Origin: Bacillota bacterium | GTDB lineage: Bacteria; Bacillota; Clostridia; Oscillospirales; Ruminococcaceae | NCBI GenBank assembly: GCA_023396225.1 | Contig: JAEWWT010000025.1 | Coordinates: 69,926 to 133,925, forward strand | Reading direction: 5' to 3' | Length of the DNA: 64,000 bases | In this document: positions 16,148 to 23,830 of the stretch, one piece after another | Layout of the letters: every line of letters starts with the position of its first letter | How positions within the stretch are numbered: position 1 is the first letter of the stretch | Position numbers and translations under genes: made by a program | Notes under the pieces: model-generated | Database searches by the model: none | What the model saw: the letters and a program-made list of their open reading frames with translations, nothing else | Told to the model about the DNA's origin: nothing

Positions 16148-16240
16148 CAAGCTGAGCACAGCTTGCGGTATCCAAAGGCAGAGCCTTGGTCGCTCTCCGC
16201 AGAGAGCGAAATTCTTTTGCCGAAGGAGCTCCGAAAAAAG
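16148..16240. repeat. Cluster of four consecutive short hairpins
   Basis: Four perfect or near-perfect inverted repeats follow one another: CAAGCTG-agca-CAGCTTG (16148-16165), AAGGC-aga-GCCTT (16175-16187), CGCTCTC-cgca-GAGAGCG (16191-16208) and GGAGCTCC (16225-16232). The tract is G/C-richer than its surroundings and has no convincing reading frame. It may be a degraded repeat or a structured RNA, and may also serve as the end of the spoIIP transcript. Confidence 0.6.
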
Positions 16241-16264
16241 CAACCCTTACTGTTTCTGAATCAC

Positions 16265-16381
16265 AAAGGCAATACCGCACAATACGTTTCTGTCGATTTT
16301 CAAAACAGGCTCATTAACGTATTTTCGCTGTTTCTCAAATCGTCGAAACGTAGCCTAAGGCTTTGTGCGGTATTGCCCTAA
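16265..16381 (+). repeat. 117-bp palindromic MITE-like repeat, copy 2
   Basis: It begins AAAGGCAATACCGCACAA and ends TTGTGCGGTATTGCCCTA, with long nearly self-complementary arms. Orientation is the same as copy 3. The bases directly after its right end form the ribosome-binding site of the following small gene. Confidence 0.9.
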
Positions 16382-16394
16382 AAGGAATGGTAAA

Positions 16395-16652
16395 ATGAAA
16401 AAGCTGCCGAAAAGATTTGGCCCGTTTAACTTTAATATTGCTATGACACAAAAACAAAGACAGCACCGTATTTTAACTGAGGTGCTGTCTTTAATAATAT
16501 TACTATCTGTATTTTTATATGGATATATTACGGTATATAAAAACTCCTACAATGTTATGAACAACGAGCCAATGACGGTTTTCGGTGTTGACAGGAATGA
16601 TGGCGGGTATACAATTACTGTAATGAACAATGAGTTTGAGATAAAGAAGTAA
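16395..16652 (+). CDS. Small single-pass membrane protein, hypothetical
   Basis: This 85-residue protein has a basic N-terminus (MKKLPKRFG), one hydrophobic segment (VLSLIILLSVFLYGYITVY, about residues 30-48) and a short outside domain. I do not recognise the family. The ATG at 16395 is preceded by AAAAGGAATGG, which is the junction with the palindromic repeat on its left. Its TAA stop overlaps the first bases of the repeat copy on its right, so the gene is tightly bracketed by two direct copies of the element. The apparent longer frame starting at 16365 lies inside the repeat. Confidence 0.6.
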   Translation: MKKLPKRFGPFNFNIAMTQKQRQHRILTEVLSLIILLSVFLYGYITVYKNSYNVMNNEPMTVFGVDRNDGGYTITVMNNEFEIKK

Positions 16653-16766
16653 AGGAAATACCGCACAATACGTTTCTGCCGATTTTCAAAACAAGCTCAG
16701 CAATGTATTTTCGCTGTTTCTCAAATCGGTGAAACGTAGCTTGAGGCTTTGTGCGGTATTTCCTAA
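16650..16766 (+). repeat. 117-bp palindromic MITE-like repeat, copy 3
   Basis: It starts TAAAGGAAATACCGCACAA and ends GTGCGGTATTTCCTAA, in the same orientation as copy 2 and about 85% similar by eye. Its left end overlaps the stop codon of the small membrane protein gene and its right end abuts the 3' end of the convergent gene. Confidence 0.9.
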
Positions 16767-16768
16767 AA

Positions 16769-17503
16769 TCAGAACGGATTCTTTTTCTTAGGTACGTATT
16801 TCAGTGAAATTCTTGCCGGACGTGTTGTATTTGCGGCAATTGTAAGCATTTCTTCACGGAAACGTTGACGCCTTTGTTCACGCTCGTAATATTTTTTCTG
16901 ACAATATAATATTCGTTTTACAATACTCTTACCATAAGTATAATAATCCTTAAATTCAACAACTTGTACATTCTTGCCGCCGTTGTCATTATACCACCAG
17001 TGTATAAACGAAATTCCTTTGTCATCACAGTCATACTTAAGCCAGTCGGAATTTTCATAGAACAGACGTGCAGGCCCTGTGATTGTGATAATACCCTTGT
17101 CATAGCTTGCGGATTCAATATCCTTAAGCTTAATTACCCATAATTTTTTGTAATCAACAAACCTGCCGCTGATAAGGTAAGTATGCATATGCTGGGAAAT
17201 AACCATATCAGAATTGAGTATTTCGATATAAGTATTATGTTTATGTCCATTTATCTTTGCTGTGGCTATCACTGAGCCGATAAAGCAGGTTAGGAATGAA
17301 TAAGCAAGAGTTCCGTTGAGGGTGTAGAAAACAGCGTTGTATAATATACGGGGTGTCCCCTCCCTGTTTAAGATAAGATATACAATAATAAGTATGGAGC
17401 ATACAATTGCAAGAGCAGGGATGTTGAGCAGAAGAAGTCTTTTATTATATCTGTAAGTAAGCTTTTTGTCGTTGACCTTGAAAGTTTTTACCACAGAGGA
17501 CAC
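16769..17503 (-). CDS. Hypothetical membrane protein with cytoplasmic basic tail
   Basis: This 244-residue protein has two membrane segments near residues 26-46 (LNIPALAIVCSILIIVYLIL) and 60-82. A roughly 130-residue beta-rich domain follows (YIEILNSDMVIS...GIITITGPARLFYE) and a highly basic tail (YYEREQRRQRFREEM). Two TM segments followed by a small beta domain recall YcxB-like proteins, but the match is not firm and no function is claimed. It lies 23 bases after the permuted NlpC/P60-like gene on the same strand, so the two form an operon. Confidence 0.7.
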   Translation of the reverse strand: MSSVVKTFKVNDKKLTYRYNKRLLLLNIPALAIVCSILIIVYLILNREGTPRILYNAVFYTLNGTLAYSFLTCFIGSVIATAKINGHKHNTYIEILNSDMVISQHMHTYLISGRFVDYKKLWVIKLKDIESASYDKGIITITGPARLFYENSDWLKYDCDDKGISFIHWWYNDNGGKNVQVVEFKDYYTYGKSIVKRILYCQKKYYEREQRRQRFREEMLTIAANTTRPARISLKYVPKKKNPF

Positions 17504-17526
17504 TCCTTCCTACAGATCTGAAGAAT

Positions 17527-18168
17527 TTACTGCTGTGTTGCTATTACTTCTGATTTTTTTAATGAATCATTTTTGATAACGCGAAGTTCATTGTCCTCTG
17601 AATTTTCACAGCGTCGGAGCTGTTCAAGAAATTTAGGATAATCCTTGAGGTTGCCTCGATAGAAAAGCTCTGCATTGTCAATATAGCGCAGATCATCGGG
17701 CTGAACAAGCGACTGATGCTTTTTATTTTCCAGAAGTATGCCGGACTTGCCAAGTACAAAGGCTACCCACACTGAACATACAAATTTGTATCTGAAACGA
17801 TGTGGGATATGAAGACCGGAAAGAAACAGACCAGGTACATTATAAGTATAAAGGTCACGATTATTGATAAAATGATCAATTGTCAAAATGAATTTCTGAT
17901 ATTGTTCTTCAGAAACACCGACCCTGTATATTTCGCATGGGATATTGTGAAAAAGTCCGAAGATACTTGTGTCAAGGTTTTCATGGTTGAAATTTGCCGG
18001 AAGCGGCGAATCAACTTTGTCACGGCAAAAACTGTACATGCGTGTTAAATCAGCATCACAGGAGATTGATGCATGACTGTAGGCTTTCTTTGACAAAAAT
18101 CGAATTGATTTTGCGATTTTTGTATCTGTGCGGGTTACAACTACATAAATATAATTTTTATTATTCAT
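17527..18168 (-). CDS. Permuted NlpC/P60 (YiiX-like) superfamily protein, putative
   Basis: The protein has 213 residues counted from the ATG at 18168 (AAGGAGTATT upstream), with no signal peptide. It opens with IYVVVTRTDTKIAKSIRFLSKK, then AYSHASISCD with a candidate catalytic His, and later FVCSVWVAFVLGKSG with a candidate catalytic Cys. His before Cys is the circularly permuted order of YiiX/LRAT-like members of the NlpC/P60 superfamily, which act on amide or acyl bonds of lipids or peptidoglycan. The substrate is unknown. It is transcribed divergently from the PilZ operon. Confidence 0.65.
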   Translation of the reverse strand: MNNKNYIYVVVTRTDTKIAKSIRFLSKKAYSHASISCDADLTRMYSFCRDKVDSPLPANFNHENLDTSIFGLFHNIPCEIYRVGVSEEQYQKFILTIDHFINNRDLYTYNVPGLFLSGLHIPHRFRYKFVCSVWVAFVLGKSGILLENKKHQSLVQPDDLRYIDNAELFYRGNLKDYPKFLEQLRRCENSEDNELRVIKNDSLKKSEVIATQQ

Positions 18169-18213
18169 TACAGAATACTCCTTGTAAATAAAAAAGTATG
18201 TGCAAACATAATA

Positions 18214-18234
18214 ATTATACAACATTTAATGTTG
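18214..18234 (-). promoter_or_regulatory. -10 element with an adjoining operator-like palindrome
   Basis: On the minus strand TATAAT (18214-18219) is immediately preceded by the perfect palindrome CAACAT-taa-ATGTTG (18220-18234), which occupies the spacer of the promoter. No good -35 is present, consistent with an activator or repressor site. Confidence 0.45.
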
Positions 18235-18323
18235 AAAGTACAGCAAAATGTTATATAATTATAATTAATAAACAAAAAAGAATAAATAATTTTTTGTAAA
18301 TTAACAACGTTGTAAAATTGTTG

Positions 18324-18352
18324 TTGCAAATCAAATATATTTTATGTATAAT
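18324..18352 (+). promoter_or_regulatory. Sigma-A promoter of the PilZ-ParA-ComFB operon
   Basis: TTGCAA (18324-18329), 17 bases, then TATAAT (18347-18352), 45 bases before the PilZ start codon. Confidence 0.75.
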
Positions 18353-18397
18353 TATAAATAATAGTGAATTTCCAGCGCCGAAGGGGGATAGTAGATA

Positions 18398-19048
18398 ATG
18401 GTCAACAAAGAAAAAATAACCAAAGTTGATGTCTATGATAGCGGCGGCAATAGAGTTTTATCAGTAAAAGAAGTTTTCTTCCCAAGAGACTTTTTCAAAA
18501 TAAAAGGCAAAGAACTGGTGCTTATTAAGGGAGTAAACCTTCCGTTACTTGATAAGGGACAGTTGATAGATGTTGTTTTTGAATATGTCAACGGAACAAG
18601 AGTAAAGTATATAACAACTATTGATATTGCAACAGAATTTCAGATAAATTTCCATCTTGGTGAGGGAACGGAGCTTGAAGAAAGAAGGAGATCTTTCAAG
18701 GTAGCGTCATGTTTTCATGGACATTCCGATTATTTTATAAGAAATGAAGAAACGTTTGACCATGAGGAACCAATTCAATTATGTTTTAAGGATATTAACA
18801 TCGGGGGAACTTTTTTTCGGACGTCATATATTCATCAGGAGGGCGATCAGGTTATGCTCTCTTTTCTTGACGGAAAGATTGAAATTTTAGCAGAAGTTTT
18901 AAGGGTTCAGGATAAAGATGAAAAAGGCGAGTTTGGTTATGGCTGTAAATTCCTTAATGTTACTCATGCACAGGAAGAAACAATTGCAAGATTTATTTTC
19001 GACTGCCAGCTTGCAGAACGTGAAAAAGCAAGAAATAAGCTGCAGTAA
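18398..19048 (+). CDS. PilZ-domain protein (putative cyclic-di-GMP receptor)
   Basis: This 216-residue cytoplasmic protein has an N-terminal beta-rich domain (residues 1-95) and a C-terminal PilZ domain. The dinucleotide-binding arginines would be in EERRRSFKV near residue 97. The second motif is DINIGGTFF near residue 128, where the usual D/N-x-S-x-x-G has Asn in place of Ser. GYGCKFLNVTHAQEETIARFIF is the typical last strand and helix. The two-domain layout is like YcgR, which brakes the flagellar motor when bound to cyclic-di-GMP. Its place directly before the flagellar operon agrees with that role. First gene of a three-gene operon. Confidence 0.85.
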   Translation: MVNKEKITKVDVYDSGGNRVLSVKEVFFPRDFFKIKGKELVLIKGVNLPLLDKGQLIDVVFEYVNGTRVKYITTIDIATEFQINFHLGEGTELEERRRSFKVASCFHGHSDYFIRNEETFDHEEPIQLCFKDINIGGTFFRTSYIHQEGDQVMLSFLDGKIEILAEVLRVQDKDEKGEFGYGCKFLNVTHAQEETIARFIFDCQLAEREKARNKLQ

Positions 19049-19090
19049 TACATATTGATATATAAGGCGAAGGCCGCAGCAAGGAGTAAT

Positions 19091-19903
19091 ATGAGCACAA
19101 TAATTGTAGTTACAAATCAGAAAGGCGGAGTGGGTAAAACAACTACCTGCGCTGCACTTACAGGTATTTTCCGTCAGAGGGGCAAAAGAGTTCTTGCTAT
19201 TGACCTCGATCCGCAGGGAAACCTTTCGTTTTCACTCGGAGCAGAAGATACGGGATATACCATTCATGACGTTCTGAAAGGTGATTGTGACATTCATGAA
19301 GCAATCAAGAAGACTCATATCTGTGACGTTATTACATCCAATATTCTTTTGTCGGGAACTGAGCTTGAACTTACTTCAGTAAACAGGGAATATCTGCTTA
19401 AAGAGGCTCTTGCACCGCTTAAAAAAGAGTATGACTATATTATACTCGACACTCCTCCTGCACTTTCAATTTTGACAATAAATGCATATACGGCTGCAAA
19501 CGACCTGATAATTCCAATGACGCCGGAAATTCTTTCTCTTCAGGGAATCGTTCAGCTGAAGGAAACAATACTTGCTGTCAAAAAATACTATAATAAAAAG
19601 CTTAACATCAGAGGAATTGTCCTTACAAAATATAATTCTAAGTATTTGCTTACCAGAGAAGTTGAGGAAATGGTTCAGATTGTTGCTGATCAGCTTAAAA
19701 CAGAAGTGCTTAAAAACAAGATTGGTATATCTGTTGCAGCAGCGGAAGCTCCTGCACATCAGCTGACTTTAACTGAATATTCTCCTAAGTGTGCTGCTGC
19801 AAAAGACTACACGAAACTATGTAATTACCTTTATCCTTGTGATGACGGCGGTAATAAAACGAAAGCAGTTACAAACAAGCAGGGAAAACAGAGAGGTGTT
19901 TGA
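19091..19903 (+). CDS. ParA/Soj-family ATPase
   Basis: This 270-residue ATPase has a deviant Walker A motif KGGVGKTTT at residues 11-19, IDLDPQGNLS (Walker A') and YIILDTPPAL (Walker B). It is a standard ParA/Soj form without an N-terminal DNA-binding domain. Such proteins position chromosomes, plasmids, chemoreceptor arrays or flagella by ATP-dependent dimerisation. No ParB partner follows; the neighbours are PilZ and ComFB-like genes and the flagellar operon. A positioning role in motility is possible but inferred from context. The ATG at 19091 follows AAGGAG. Confidence 0.88.
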   Translation: MSTIIVVTNQKGGVGKTTTCAALTGIFRQRGKRVLAIDLDPQGNLSFSLGAEDTGYTIHDVLKGDCDIHEAIKKTHICDVITSNILLSGTELELTSVNREYLLKEALAPLKKEYDYIILDTPPALSILTINAYTAANDLIIPMTPEILSLQGIVQLKETILAVKKYYNKKLNIRGIVLTKYNSKYLLTREVEEMVQIVADQLKTEVLKNKIGISVAAAEAPAHQLTLTEYSPKCAAAKDYTKLCNYLYPCDDGGNKTKAVTNKQGKQRGV

Positions 19904-19967
19904 GATTTTTATACGAAATCTGCGTTTGCGTTATAGGATATAGAACTCAGAAAGGATGGTTAAATAA

Positions 19968-20414
19968 ATGAGCAGAACTGCTGAAAAAAACATAACGATA
20001 AAGACCAACAAGACGCCATCAGTAATGAGACTTCTTAGGGGCAGCAGCAGTGCATCCAATCCAATGCTTGATCATGAATTTAAAAAGGAAAATATTATTC
20101 CAAAGGAAAGCAAGAAAATAATGCTTAACGGCAAAACCGCACTTGAAAGGGAAGTAACCATCAATGTTACTTCTGAACTTATATCCGAGTGGATGCCAAA
20201 GCTTCTTGAAAGATTTAATTGCTGCGGTTGTGATATATGTGCTGCCGAGGCGTCTGTTGAGGCTATGGAGAGAACCCCGAGCATCCTCATCAAGGTCAAG
20301 GACAAGAAGGACATTGTGAAAGCTGAAAAGCTTAAGCAGGACAATCAGATGAAAATACTCATGGTTCTTGTGCAGATTGCAGTCGAGAGAAAAAAATTAC
20401 CTAAACATACATGA
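19968..20414 (+). CDS. ComFB-like protein
   Basis: This 148-residue protein has a disordered basic N-terminus (residues 1-60) and a ComFB-like domain: INVTSELISEWMPKLLERFN, then CCGCDICAAEASVEAMERTP, then SILIKVKDKKDIVKAEKL. The Cys-rich CCGCDIC box following a helix is the family hallmark. ComFB lies in the Bacillus comF operon and its role there is unclear; a cyanobacterial ComFB-domain protein has been reported to bind cyclic-di-GMP. The coding segment starts 12 bases behind AGAAAGGA and ends 4-6 bases before the operon terminator. Confidence 0.75.
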   Translation: MSRTAEKNITIKTNKTPSVMRLLRGSSSASNPMLDHEFKKENIIPKESKKIMLNGKTALEREVTINVTSELISEWMPKLLERFNCCGCDICAAEASVEAMERTPSILIKVKDKKDIVKAEKLKQDNQMKILMVLVQIAVERKKLPKHT

Positions 20415-20452
20415 AATTCCGCGACATAATTTTTGTGTCTGCGGAATTTTTT
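20414..20452 (+). terminator. Intrinsic terminator of the PilZ-ParA-ComFB operon
   Basis: AAATTCCGC (20414-20422) pairs with GCGGAATTT (20441-20449), with a partly paired ACA/TGT inside, and T residues follow. Confidence 0.88.
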
Positions 20453-20651
20453 GTGGCCTATGGAATATCATTTCAGAATATATTCTATAATTATAAAAAT
20501 AATTTTTCAGATATTTCTTAATCTTGAATTATGTGCATATTCTGACATTTCATATTAAAAACTGTCAATTTATATTTTGATGCTTTGATTAAATATTGAT
20601 AGATTTTTATTAATAATTGTAACTAACATAAACAAATATGCATAAATACTA
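20453..20651. other. A/T-rich intergenic region before the flagellar operon
   Basis: About 200 bases of very A/T-rich sequence lie upstream of the flgB promoter. I see no gene or defined operator in it. Confidence 0.5.
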
Positions 20652-20680
20652 TTGTGTTTTTGTAGAAAATGATTTATAAT
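20652..20680 (+). promoter_or_regulatory. Sigma-A promoter of the early flagellar operon
   Basis: TTGTGT (20652-20657), 17 bases, then a perfect TATAAT (20675-20680). The leader before flgB is about 125 bases. No sigma-28 element was seen here, as expected for an early operon. Confidence 0.75.
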
Positions 20681-20811
20681 GAATAATAAACTATATATTA
20701 AAGTCAGAAATTGTAATTAGTGTTAACATAAGGCGTTTTTTACATAGAAAATGTCGTTATTTGTATTTATATGACAAATAAGCATGGAGAAATCTTAAAG
20801 GGGGATTTTGC

Positions 20812-21207
20812 ATGGGAATGTTTGATAATGCTTACATGAATCTTGGGGAACAGCTCCTTGATGCAACATGGTATAAAATGCAGGTTATAAACAATAACAT
20901 TGCAAACAATGATACCGAGAATTTCAAGGCAAAGAGCGTTGATTTCAGAATTGCTCTTGAAAAAGAAAAATGCAAATGCAAATATCATGTAAAAACAGAA
21001 GACCAAAAAGACGAAAAAAATGATAAAATAGAACTTGACGTTATTACAAGCAGTCAGCCTGAAACCGTGCAGACACTAAACGGAAATAATGTCGACATGG
21101 AAAAGGAAACTATGGCGTTTGCAGATGCACAGTATCAGTACAGTACCATGATTGATTATATGAATAGTCAGTATGCAATGATGAGAACTGCACTTTCCAG
21201 AAATTAA
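20812..21207 (+). CDS. flgB: Flagellar proximal rod protein FlgB
   Basis: This 131-residue exported rod component joins the MS-ring/FliE adaptor to the distal rod. It has NNNIANNDTENFKAKSVDFR near residue 25 (the rod/hook family signature around N-I-A-N) and NNVDMEKETMAFADAQYQYS near residue 90, the FlgB helix. It has no signal peptide, as type III substrates lack one. AAAGGGGG lies before the ATG. It begins the operon, as in Bacillus (fla/che). Confidence 0.96.
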   Translation: MGMFDNAYMNLGEQLLDATWYKMQVINNNIANNDTENFKAKSVDFRIALEKEKCKCKYHVKTEDQKDEKNDKIELDVITSSQPETVQTLNGNNVDMEKETMAFADAQYQYSTMIDYMNSQYAMMRTALSRN

Positions 21208-21257
21208 ATTAGTTATGATATTCATAATATTGCAAAAGGTCAGAAAGGATGATATTA

Positions 21258-21746
21258 ATGGGTTTTTTAAGCTCACTTGATATAGGCACATCAGCTCTTT
21301 CAGCTCAGAGGCTGAGAATGGATGTTATTTCGCAGAATATTGCAAATCAGGGAACTTACAATACTTCTCCTGGGGGAGATCCTTATGCAAGACAGCTTGT
21401 TGTTTTTTCGGAGAAAAAGCAATTTTCCGATATTTTGAACAAGTATCAGGAGCAGGATAAATCCACCCACAGCCGTGGTGTTTATTACAGCAAATATTCC
21501 AATAAATACAGGGATGCGGGCGTTGCAGTTACAGCTGTAATTGAGGATGAATCTCCTTTTATTCCTGTTTATGATCCTGACAACCCTGTTGCGGATGAAA
21601 ATGGATACATATATCAGTCCAATGTTGACAACACAGAGGAACAGATTGACATGCTTGCTGCACAGCGTTCGTATGAAGCTAATGCAACAGCAATTGAAGC
21701 TATGAAGGCAATGCTTTCAAAGGCAATGCAGCTTAACGGAAAGTAA
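21258..21746 (+). CDS. flgC: Flagellar proximal rod protein FlgC
   Basis: This 162-residue rod protein has SLDIGTSALSAQRLRMDVISQNIANQGT at its N-terminus (in parts) and the C-terminal DMLAAQRSYEANATAIEAMKAML, both diagnostic of FlgC. The loop between them carries GVAVTAVIEDESPFIPVYDP, also conserved. I use the ATG at 21258; the in-frame ATG at 21249 is part of the AGAAAGGATG ribosome-binding site. It lies between flgB and fliE, its usual partners in the proximal rod. Confidence 0.96.
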   Translation: MGFLSSLDIGTSALSAQRLRMDVISQNIANQGTYNTSPGGDPYARQLVVFSEKKQFSDILNKYQEQDKSTHSRGVYYSKYSNKYRDAGVAVTAVIEDESPFIPVYDPDNPVADENGYIYQSNVDNTEEQIDMLAAQRSYEANATAIEAMKAMLSKAMQLNGK

Positions 21747-21772
21747 AGTAAAAATCAGAAGGGGTAATACAG

Positions 21773-22078
21773 ATGTATATAATTCCAATCAGTTCGGCAA
21801 TAAATCCGCTTAATACAATGTCGCAGATTGACGAGCCAGTAATAAAAACCGAGGAGAGCGCCTCGTTTGCAGATGTTTTCAGAGAAACCCTCAATAACAT
21901 GGAGTCAACCCAGAAAACCCTTCAGGAGGATGCTGTAAGGGTATCAATGGGCGAAATTGACGACCTTCATACCGTATATAACAATATTACCAAGGCGCAG
22001 ATTGCGCTTGAAACTTTTGTTACGGTTAAAAATGCCGCAATAGAAGCGTATAAGGAAATTCAGCAGATCTCATTATAA
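21773..22078 (+). CDS. fliE: Flagellar hook-basal body protein FliE
   Basis: This 101-residue adaptor links the MS ring to the rod and is one of the first type III substrates. It matches FliE in length and in the C-terminal GEIDDLHTVYNNITKAQIALETFVTVKNAAIEAYKEI helices (given for orientation: near residues 60-95). The gene follows flgC by 26 bases and is separated from fliF by a 114-base leader with secondary structure. Confidence 0.94.
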   Translation: MYIIPISSAINPLNTMSQIDEPVIKTEESASFADVFRETLNNMESTQKTLQEDAVRVSMGEIDDLHTVYNNITKAQIALETFVTVKNAAIEAYKEIQQISL

Positions 22079-22143
22079 CTGTTGCCAACGTATGTAGCAC
22101 AGGTCAAAGACTAAGCTGCATGTTGAATGACGGGGCGAAGCTC

Positions 22144-22192
22144 CTTATTTTAAAATTCCTGTATACGGGTATAAGGAAGGGTATATTAAGCT
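22144..22192 (+). promoter_or_regulatory. Hairpin sequestering the fliF Shine-Dalgarno
   Basis: TTCCT-g-TATAC pairs with GTATA-AGGAA, whose right arm contains the AAGGAAGGG ribosome-binding site of fliF. The G bulge and short loop leave a stem of about 9-10 bp. This suggests translational control of fliF, but there is no direct proof. Confidence 0.5.
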
Positions 22193-23830
22193 ATGAACGA
22201 TCAGCTTACTAAGATAAAAACATCTTTCTCTCACTTCTGGACAAACCAGAGTAAAACAAGAAAGATTATATATATATCGGCAATTGCTGCGATTGTGCTT
22301 ATTGCAATTGTAATTACGGCAGTAGCAAACAGGAAAGAGTATACGGTTCTCTTTCAGGGACTTGAAACTGCGGAGGCCTCAGAGGTTGCTGCACAGATTC
22401 AGGAAATGGGCTATAGTGTCGAACTGAAGTCTGGAGGAACGGTTATGGTTCCGAAGGGCACAGAGGACGGACTTACAATGAGCATGGCTCAGCTCGGTTA
22501 TCCTAAGAGTAATCTTACATATGATTTATATACAAAGAATGTTTCAATGTTTACAACTGAATCAGAGAAAAAAGAGTATGCAAGAATGGCTCTTGAAAGC
22601 AGACTTTCCGCCGTCATAGGTTCTCTTGACGGAGTAACAAAGGCAACAGTCACGCTGTCAGTTCCTGAACAGAAAAACACTGTAATCACTACAAACAAGC
22701 AGTATCCTACCGCAGCAGTGGTTGTGTACCTTGACAAAACAAATACCCTAACTAATGACCAGATAAAGGGTATTACACATATTGTTCAGATGAGTTTGAC
22801 AGGACTTACGGAGGAGAATATATCCATTGTTGACGGATATGGTATTCCTCAGATTATCGGCGAAGAAAATATTGATGTAATTGCTGAAGAAACAAGAAAG
22901 TTTGCTTTCAAATCCAACCTTGAAAATGATATAAAAAAGAAGGTTCTTGACCTCTTTGTTCCTGTTTATGGCGATGATGGGGTTTCCGTTGCTGTAAATA
23001 TGGTGCTTAACTATGATGACAAGGTTTCCGAAAATACAGTTTACTCGCCTTCAACAACAGATGAAAAGGGTATGTTGCAGCACGCAGATGCTGATTCTGC
23101 TTCGGGGACTACCGTTGCTAACGGCGGGGTCGTTGGAGTAGAACCGAATGCAGATGATACATATCCTACAGGAACGGAAACGGAGGGCGGACAGTGGTCT
23201 GAATCTTCCGTTTCAAATACATATCTTGTAAATACATATAAGGAACAGATTGAAAAGGCAGGCTATACTATTGACAATATGTCGATTTCTGTAATAGTCT
23301 ATACCGATTATCTTTCTGATCCTACAAAAACTGAGCTTGTAAGCCTTGTTGCCAATGCCGGTAGCATTAACCCTGAGCTTGCTGAATCAGTTGTTACTGT
23401 AACAAATCTTCCTAAGCTTGAAGATCAGGCTATTGCCGCTGATGGTCAGCCGACATATCTGCTGGGTCTTTCACTTAATCAGCTTCTGATTGCTGGCGGA
23501 ATACTTATCATTCTCCTTATAGCCCTTATCGTCGGACTTGTTATTATGTCGAACAGACGTAAGGCAAAGAGAAAGGTGTTCGAGGAACAGCTTCTTCAGT
23601 CAAGTGGATTTACCGCCGACGAGGGGGTTGTGGATGGGTTCTTCAATCTTAACGACAGCCGCAGCGGGGAACAGGGAATCAGTGTCCAAAGCCTTATGGA
23701 CCAAGAGGCAGAGGAATCCAAGGAAACAGTTGTCAGAAAAGAAATTTCAAACTTCTCACGTCAGTGTCCTGACATCGTGGCACAGCTTATAAGAAACTGG
23801 CTGCGAGAGGGAGAAGAGGGAGGCAAGTAA
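22193..23830 (+). CDS. fliF: Flagellar MS-ring protein FliF
   Basis: This 545-residue protein oligomerises into the MS ring. It has a cytoplasmic N-terminal stretch, TM1 at about residues 25-45 (IIYISAIAAIVLIAIVITAV) and a periplasm-facing YscJ-like ring-building domain (EYTVLFQGLETAEASEVAAQ, residues 47-220). The FliF C domain follows with an acidic variable loop, then TM2 at about 428-452 and a cytoplasmic FliG-binding tail. Its stop codon abuts the fliG start with no gap, so translation is probably coupled. Confidence 0.97.
   Translation: MNDQLTKIKTSFSHFWTNQSKTRKIIYISAIAAIVLIAIVITAVANRKEYTVLFQGLETAEASEVAAQIQEMGYSVELKSGGTVMVPKGTEDGLTMSMAQLGYPKSNLTYDLYTKNVSMFTTESEKKEYARMALESRLSAVIGSLDGVTKATVTLSVPEQKNTVITTNKQYPTAAVVVYLDKTNTLTNDQIKGITHIVQMSLTGLTEENISIVDGYGIPQIIGEENIDVIAEETRKFAFKSNLENDIKKKVLDLFVPVYGDDGVSVAVNMVLNYDDKVSENTVYSPSTTDEKGMLQHADADSASGTTVANGGVVGVEPNADDTYPTGTETEGGQWSESSVSNTYLVNTYKEQIEKAGYTIDNMSISVIVYTDYLSDPTKTELVSLVANAGSINPELAESVVTVTNLPKLEDQAIAADGQPTYLLGLSLNQLLIAGGILIILLIALIVGLVIMSNRRKAKRKVFEEQLLQSSGFTADEGVVDGFFNLNDSRSGEQGISVQSLMDQEAEESKETVVRKEISNFSRQCPDIVAQLIRNWLREGEEGGK

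Noticed and set aside
16089..16280. Minus-strand 63-codon frame and plus-strand 72-codon frame (16163-16381)
   Set aside because: Both cover the hairpin cluster and the palindromic repeat and have no ribosome-binding site or protein-like composition.
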